DNA from: Chryseobacterium aurantiacum
Lineage (GTDB): Bacteria; Bacteroidota; Bacteroidia; Flavobacteriales; Weeksellaceae
Length of the DNA: 64,000 nucleotides
Assembly: GCF_003020585.1 (NCBI RefSeq)
Contig: NZ_PXUE01000003.1
Span: 422,403-486,402 of the forward strand
Direction: 5' to 3'
Each line of letters opens with the position of its first letter. Position 1 is the first letter of the stretch. Positions 61,204-64,000 of this stretch are shown piece by piece. Below the pieces are notes generated by a model that saw only the letters and a program-made list of their open reading frames with translations, was not told the DNA's origin and did no database searches. A program made the position numbers and the translations under genes.

Positions 61204-63567
61204 ATGAAAAGATCAAGTTTCCTGGGTGTAGCACTTTTAAGCATGACAACCATAAGTGCACAAAATATACTTAACGGTAAAGTAACAGATACAAAAGGTC
61301 AGTCAGTTCCTTTTGCATTAGTAAAAATATATTCTTCTAATAGCAAAACTGATGTTATTGTAGAAAAGGTAACTGATGAAAATGGAGTTTTCAGCACTTC
61401 GGTACTTAATAATGGAAATTATAACCTATTTACATCTGCAAGCGGATATGCTAACTCTTCTAAAGATTTTGTATTAAATAATACTTCACAAAATATTTCT
61501 ATAGCGATAGAAAAGGAAAAGATATCCGGCATTAAGGAAGTTGTATTGGTTGTGAATAAGAAGAAAACCTTTGAAAGAAAAATCGATCGTTTTGTCTTCA
61601 ATACGGAAAATTCAATTGCATCAAAGGGGGTAGACGGCTTAGATGTACTAGCAGCAACACCTATGGTAAAGGCGGATGATGAGGGAAATATAGAGATTAT
61701 AGGTAAAAGTGCGGTGTCTATTATGATTAATGACAGGCCTGTGAACCTTTCCGGAAAAGATCTTGTATCTTATCTTAAGACTATACGCTCAGAAAATATT
61801 GAAAGAATTGAAGTAATCACTACCCCACCTGCAAAATATGAATCACAGGGCAATAGTGGAATCATTAATATTGTTCTGAAACAGAACTCTAGTATGGGTT
61901 TTAGTGGAAATATTTCCACAAGTTACCTAAGAAGATCCAGAAATGGGTATTCAAATAATGGCTCACTCAATTATCAGTCTAAAAAGATCAATACTTCATT
62001 AAGGGTATCTCAGTTTGACAATGAAAAAACAACGAATGAGAATTTATCTATTTATGCAGGAAATATTTTAAAAACTGAAAATACCAGACTGGATAAATCT
62101 AAGGGGTATAATATTAACTACAGCATTGATTATAAAATTAATGATAAAACATCTGTTGGGGCGATATACAATTTTTCTGATACTGACACTGACAGTGATT
62201 CTCAAAACTTTTCAAGATACTATCACGGAAATGCGCTTGATTCTATGGTAGTTTCAAATACCTATAATCAGAGCCGGGTTAAAAACAACCAGTTAAATAT
62301 TTATTTTGAAAGAAAATTAGACAGTTTAGGAAAGAAATTATATCTGGGAGGAAACCTTTTTGACAGCCAAAATGATAATCCTTTTTCACTAGCCTCACAA
62401 TCTGATGTGAATAGCATAAACTATCAGATCAATTCAAAATATAGATATAAGATCTATTCAGGTCAGTTTGATTTATATCTTCCTTTCAAATCATTTGTTG
62501 GAGAAATCGGTGGAAAATATACTCATTTCAATACAGATACCGGATTGGATTTTTTTATCAATAATGCTGACGGTCCTGTATACGATAACAACAGAAGTAA
62601 CTTTTTTGACTATAAGGAAGACAACTGGGCATCTTATGTAACCCTTTCCAAGTCTTTCACGGAGAAACTGGAAGGAAAGGCTGGTCTAAGGTATGAATAT
62701 ACAGTATTGAGTGGGATTGCACGCAACAGTTCTCAAGTGGATAATAATTACGGAAAGTGGTTTCCAAGTCTTTATCTTACTTATAAACCCAATAAAAAGA
62801 ATATTCTCACCTTAAGTTATTCTAAACGAATTACCCGTCCTGGCGCGAGGGCCCTGAACCCAACTACCATTTATCTGGATCCTTATGCTTATGTAACCGG
62901 AAATCCATATTTAAAGCCATCATTCAGCAATAATTTTGAACTGGGATATATATTTAATAATAAACTGTCTGTTACGGCATATTATCAGACCAGTAAAGAT
63001 AATTTTGGACAGATTGTGGATCTGGAAGGAGCCAACAGAGCTGTGAAATATTTAAATAATTATAATGAAAATAGTTTAGGGATCAATGCAACATACTCTA
63101 ATACGTTTTTCAAGATATGGGATTTTTATACATCGGTAAATTATGCCTATGTAGAATCTAAAGGGCTTATTGATCAGGTACAAGGGCTGAGTTCAAACTC
63201 ATTGTATTACTCTGTAAACAATACCTTTCATTTAAATTCTAAAAAAACAGTCTCTTTCCTTTTGAATTTCTGGAACTTTTTGCCACACACCAAAGGAAAT
63301 TTTGAATTTGAAAATGTACAAAATCTTTCATCAGGCTTAAGACTTTCTCTTTTTGAAAAGAAGTTACAAGTAAATATGACCATCCAAGACATCCTGAAAG
63401 GAATGAAGTTCAGAGGAAACGCATACTACACAAATTACCAGACTTATTCTGACAATTATTATGATGCGAGAACATTTAATATCAGTATCACCTACCAGTT
63501 TGGAAATAATAAGGTGAAAGGAAACAATAAACAGATAAAATTAGAAGAAGTAGATCGAGCAAACTAA
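61204..63567 (+). CDS. Outer membrane beta-barrel protein, TonB-dependent receptor-like (OMP_b-brl_3)
   Basis: A 787-residue exported receptor-like protein. The signal peptide ends near ISAQN. Residues 22-110 are a carboxypeptidase-regulatory-like domain (LNGKVTDTKGQSVPFALVKI), residues 120-215 a plug (KGVDGLDVLAATPMVKAD, SVSIMINDRPVNLSGKD), and the rest a barrel ending LEEVDRAN. It fits the outer membrane beta-barrel family that often imports or exports peptides or complexes. The start at 61204 follows a -7 box; an upstream TTG would add an unlikely leader. It lies directly upstream of the tandem peptide genes. Confidence 0.9.
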   Translation: MKRSSFLGVALLSMTTISAQNILNGKVTDTKGQSVPFALVKIYSSNSKTDVIVEKVTDENGVFSTSVLNNGNYNLFTSASGYANSSKDFVLNNTSQNISIAIEKEKISGIKEVVLVVNKKKTFERKIDRFVFNTENSIASKGVDGLDVLAATPMVKADDEGNIEIIGKSAVSIMINDRPVNLSGKDLVSYLKTIRSENIERIEVITTPPAKYESQGNSGIINIVLKQNSSMGFSGNISTSYLRRSRNGYSNNGSLNYQSKKINTSLRVSQFDNEKTTNENLSIYAGNILKTENTRLDKSKGYNINYSIDYKINDKTSVGAIYNFSDTDTDSDSQNFSRYYHGNALDSMVVSNTYNQSRVKNNQLNIYFERKLDSLGKKLYLGGNLFDSQNDNPFSLASQSDVNSINYQINSKYRYKIYSGQFDLYLPFKSFVGEIGGKYTHFNTDTGLDFFINNADGPVYDNNRSNFFDYKEDNWASYVTLSKSFTEKLEGKAGLRYEYTVLSGIARNSSQVDNNYGKWFPSLYLTYKPNKKNILTLSYSKRITRPGARALNPTTIYLDPYAYVTGNPYLKPSFSNNFELGYIFNNKLSVTAYYQTSKDNFGQIVDLEGANRAVKYLNNYNENSLGINATYSNTFFKIWDFYTSVNYAYVESKGLIDQVQGLSSNSLYYSVNNTFHLNSKKTVSFLLNFWNFLPHTKGNFEFENVQNLSSGLRLSLFEKKLQVNMTIQDILKGMKFRGNAYYTNYQTYSDNYYDARTFNISITYQFGNNKVKGNNKQIKLEEVDRAN

Positions 63568-63589
63568 TATTAACCTAAAACTTAACAAA

Positions 63590-63652
63590 ATGAATCAAGT
63601 AGACAAACCTATTGACAACGATTTCTTTGATATAGCGATATACTGTAAGTAA
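63590..63652 (+). CDS. Tandem short peptide 1 (RiPP-precursor-like)
   Basis: A 20-residue ORF: MNQVDKPIDNDFFD followed by IAIYCK and TAA. The acidic N-terminal part is shared by all copies. It follows the TonB-like gene by 22 bases, so it is probably co-transcribed. Confidence 0.6.
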   Translation: MNQVDKPIDNDFFDIAIYCK

Positions 63653-63711
63653 TCTACAGACAACGAGAAAAAAACAATTAAAACAAGTATTAATCCTAAA
63701 AATAGATCACG

Positions 63712-63774
63712 ATGAACCAAGTGGACAAACCAATCGACAACGATTTCTTTGATGTGAATGTTATCTGTAGATAA
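63712..63774 (+). CDS. Tandem short peptide 2 (RiPP-precursor-like)
   Basis: The same MNQVDKPIDNDFFD start, then VNVICR and TAA. Third-position changes relative to copy 1 (for example GTA to GTG) keep the peptide unchanged, as expected of a translated sequence. Confidence 0.62.
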   Translation: MNQVDKPIDNDFFDVNVICR

Positions 63775-63831
63775 TCCAACAACGAGAAAAAAACAATTAA
63801 AACAAGTATTAACCCTAAAAAATAGATCACG

Positions 63832-63894
63832 ATGAACCAAGTGGACAAGCCAATCGACAACGATTTCTTTGATGTGAACATCATCTGTAAGTAA
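63832..63894 (+). CDS. Tandem short peptide 3 (RiPP-precursor-like)
   Basis: MNQVDKPIDNDFFD, then VNIICK and TAA. It differs from copy 2 only in the variable end and in one silent change. Confidence 0.62.
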   Translation: MNQVDKPIDNDFFDVNIICK

Positions 63895-63952
63895 TCTACA
63901 GACAACTAGAAAACCAATTAAAACAAGTATTAACCCTAAAAAATAGATCACG

Positions 63953-64000
63953 ATGAACCAAGTGGACAAACCAATCGACAACGATTTCTTTGATGTGAAT
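63953..64000 (+). CDS. Tandem short peptide 4, cut by the window edge
   Basis: The first 16 codons, MNQVDKPIDNDFFDVN, match copies 2 and 3; the variable end is outside the window. Confidence 0.55.
   Translation, partial: MNQVDKPIDNDFFDVN

Larger units (their letters stand above)
63590..64000 (+). repeat. Tandem ~121-bp repeat carrying the short peptides
   Basis: Units start at 63590, 63712, 63832 and 63953 (periods 122, 120 and 121). The coding part and the spacer (CAATTAAAACAAGTATTAA..., ATAGATCACG before the ATG) are both conserved. The last unit runs out of the window. Confidence 0.92.

Noticed and set aside
63595..63981. 128-residue hydrophobic minus-strand ORF
   Set aside because: It is the reverse complement of the Asp/Asn/Phe-rich tandem units, repeats with their period and has no start context.
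63590..64000. CRISPR array or simple satellite
   Set aside because: The 121-bp units contain an ORF with silent changes and a variable coded end, with no unique spacers.
1..64000. tRNA, rRNA or known riboswitch genes
   Set aside because: No cloverleaf, rRNA segment or recognisable riboswitch core was seen on reading the gaps; a covariance-model search would be needed to exclude small RNAs.

Overview
The window looks like a chromosomal segment of a Bacteroidota bacterium close to Chryseobacterium (Weeksellaceae). The grounds are low-GC coding, TTG-N19-TAAATTTG promoters of the flavobacterial type, an alternative complex III operon, a type 9 secretion (T9SS) sorting tail, GLPGLI and DUF3078 proteins, an S46 peptidase and many short lipoproteins. 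This assignment is an inference from gene content.

The left 44 kb is ordinary core genome. It starts with the end of the actABCDEF respiratory operon (3-2063). Next come a lipoprotein, apt, a TPR protein and ribH (3283-6449), an LTA-synthase-like sulfatase and a zinc peptidase. The Fe-S assembly cluster sufA-sufB-GNAT-sufC-sufD (10746-15361) is followed by two DUF3078 outer membrane paralogues, a rhomboid protease, dprA and gdhA. After these lie a YkgJ-family protein with a Kir-type channel, a truncated haemoglobin, a predicted beta-trefoil protein, CaCA and CPA1 antiporters, a run of uncharacterised secreted proteins, and hflX. A LytTR regulator with Glu at the phosphorylation site precedes a T9SS-linked surface cluster (34827-39127). 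An S46 peptidase and a spondin-domain lipoprotein close the region.

From 44534 to 60230 a 15.7-kb Tn7-like transposon interrupts comM (yifB). Its ends are TGT...ACA with matching inverted repeats and repeated ATGATAA motifs. It encodes TnsA, TnsB, TnsC and TniQ, plus a divergent gene that resembles TnsE and lies tail-to-tail with tniQ. The two comM remnants do not add up to a whole gene: about 220 codons of the AAA+ core are missing and there is no target duplication, so the locus has been rearranged. Cargo includes a secreted nuclease, a small serine recombinase with an operator-like palindrome on its promoter, a SIR2 protein, an Mrr-like nuclease, a RES-domain protein and several unknown or membrane proteins.

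The most unusual feature is the right half of the cargo (53846-60163). Ten successive units, nearly all one gene each and all on the plus strand, are separated by eleven copies of a 16-bp element, consensus AATCTCAAAAAACGAT. Two units hold visibly broken genes. The layout resembles an integron cassette array, but there is no IntI and no recognisable attC, and the only recombinase nearby is the serine recombinase just upstream. I propose it as a possible undescribed cassette system.

At the right edge, a TonB-receptor-like beta-barrel gene is followed by at least four ~121-bp tandem units. Each encodes a 20-residue peptide with an invariant N-terminus and a variable C-terminus ending in Cys-Lys/Arg (the last copy is cut by the window). 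They look like precursors of a ribosomally made modified peptide; any biosynthetic genes would lie beyond the window.
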